Below, one piece after another: positions 63,692 through 64,000 of a stretch of 64,000 nucleotides of DNA. Source of the DNA: Enterobacter cloacae (lineage in GTDB: Bacteria > Pseudomonadota > Gammaproteobacteria > Enterobacterales > Enterobacteriaceae); assembly GCA_014169315.1 (NCBI GenBank), contig AP022133.1, positions 434,001 to 498,000 of the forward strand. Direction: 5' to 3'. Under the pieces are notes generated by a model. That model was not told where the DNA came from, made no database searches, and saw only the letters and a list, made by a program, of their open reading frames with translations. The translations under genes and the position numbers were made by a program. The stretch's first letter is position 1; each line of letters opens with the position of its first letter.

Positions 63692-64000
63692 ATGGCTGCG
63701 ACGAATTTTAAGCCAGAGTTTACTGTTTGCAAAACAGAATCAGACGCTTTTACCGGCATGATTGAAAACCACGAGCTGGTACGCAAAAACAGCGCCCGCC
63801 GTTTACATGGCAACCAGCCCAATGCCGCGCCCGTCCATCCCCGTGCGGAAACGCCGCAAGACAGTGCCGCCTGCTGCGAACTGTATGCGCGCATAGACAT
63901 GAAATACCTTCTTCTGGGCGGCGACTGGTTAAAACGGGCGGGCTTTATTAACGGTATGCCCGTGAAAATCCGCGCGATGAAAGACTGCATTGTGATTACC
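63692..64000 (+). CDS. SymE-like toxin, 5' part (3' end outside window)
   Basis: 103 codons are seen. After a poorly conserved N-terminal 70 residues comes the SymE signature: YLLLGGDWLKRAGFINGMP, then VKIRAMKDCIVIT, matching the AbrB-like fold of E. coli SymE, a DNA-condensing, SOS-induced type I toxin. AGGAG lies 6 bases before the ATG. A SymR-like antisense RNA over the leader is expected, but I cannot define one. An open frame on the minus strand across this gene is its shadow. Confidence 0.8.
   Translation, partial: MAATNFKPEFTVCKTESDAFTGMIENHELVRKNSARRLHGNQPNAAPVHPRAETPQDSAACCELYARIDMKYLLLGGDWLKRAGFINGMPVKIRAMKDCIVIT

Noticed and set aside
63661..63990. 109-codon minus-strand frame at the window end
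   Set aside because: It is opposite the SymE-like gene and has no recognisable content.

Overview
The window is a chromosomal segment of an Enterobacteriaceae bacterium, most like Enterobacter or a close relative. The gene order fbp-mpl-yjgA-pmbA-cybC ... nrdG-nrdD ... treC-treB-treR-mgtA ... ridA-pyrI-pyrB-pyrL ... argI-rraB ... leuX matches the corresponding E. coli/Salmonella region. miaE and an arginine deiminase operon, both found here in Salmonella and not in E. coli K-12, are present. The species cannot be fixed from the sequence alone.

Layout. 1-6.2 kb: the end of a chemoreceptor gene, a broken LysR gene, and core genes (fbp, mpl, darP, pmbA, cybC). 6.2-6.5 kb: a small Hok/Sok-like type I toxin-antitoxin locus, with a 51-codon toxin gene on the minus strand. 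6.6-15.5 kb: a catabolic operon built from uncharacterised families (small PRD protein, SFCGS/DUF2620, DUF4312, DUF4311, DUF4310), then an amidohydrolase, a DgaE-like PLP ammonia-lyase, a DgaF-like KDGP aldolase, an exported lactonase-fold protein and a PRD/EIIB/EIIA regulator. It looks like an undescribed import route for an acylated amino-sugar acid. 15.5-18.8 kb: relBE, nrdG and nrdD. 19.2-27.9 kb: a second sugar locus with a PTS, a GH38 mannosidase, a GH13_18 phosphorylase, an RpiR-type regulator and a KdgM-type porin broken by a complete IS1. 28.0-35.3 kb: the trehalose genes and mgtA with its PhoP box and mgtL leader. 35.5-39.8 kb: a secreted GH20 hexosaminidase and a hairpin-ended repeat split by an IS3-family element. 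39.9-49.7 kb: ridA, pyrLBI, an arginine deiminase operon with its own ArgR-like regulator, yjgK and argI. 49.8-51.8 kb: rraB, miaE and an unknown membrane-anchored protein.

51.9-62.5 kb: tRNA-Leu(CAA) (leuX) carries an integrated P4-type phage satellite of about 10.6 kb. It is recognisable end to end: attL, int, a cargo gene, a cos-like site, psu, a short delta/ogr gene, sid, ori1-type iterons, vis, an immunity-RNA region, an Icd-like gene, small early ORFs, the alpha primase-helicase, crr-type iterons and attR. The only cargo gene is an AT-rich DUF4365 nuclease-like gene (53464-55065), in the interval between int and psu where P4-like satellites carry exchangeable anti-phage systems. It is the best candidate in the window for an undescribed defence system.

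62.5-64 kb: beyond attR lies a gene for a phosphorothioate-DNA-dependent HNH restriction enzyme. After it comes the start of a SymE-like toxin gene with a near-consensus LexA box over its promoter, so the island continues as a defence/stress region past the window edge. Six copies of a CCCTCACCC-type palindromic repeat lie in intergenic gaps across the window.
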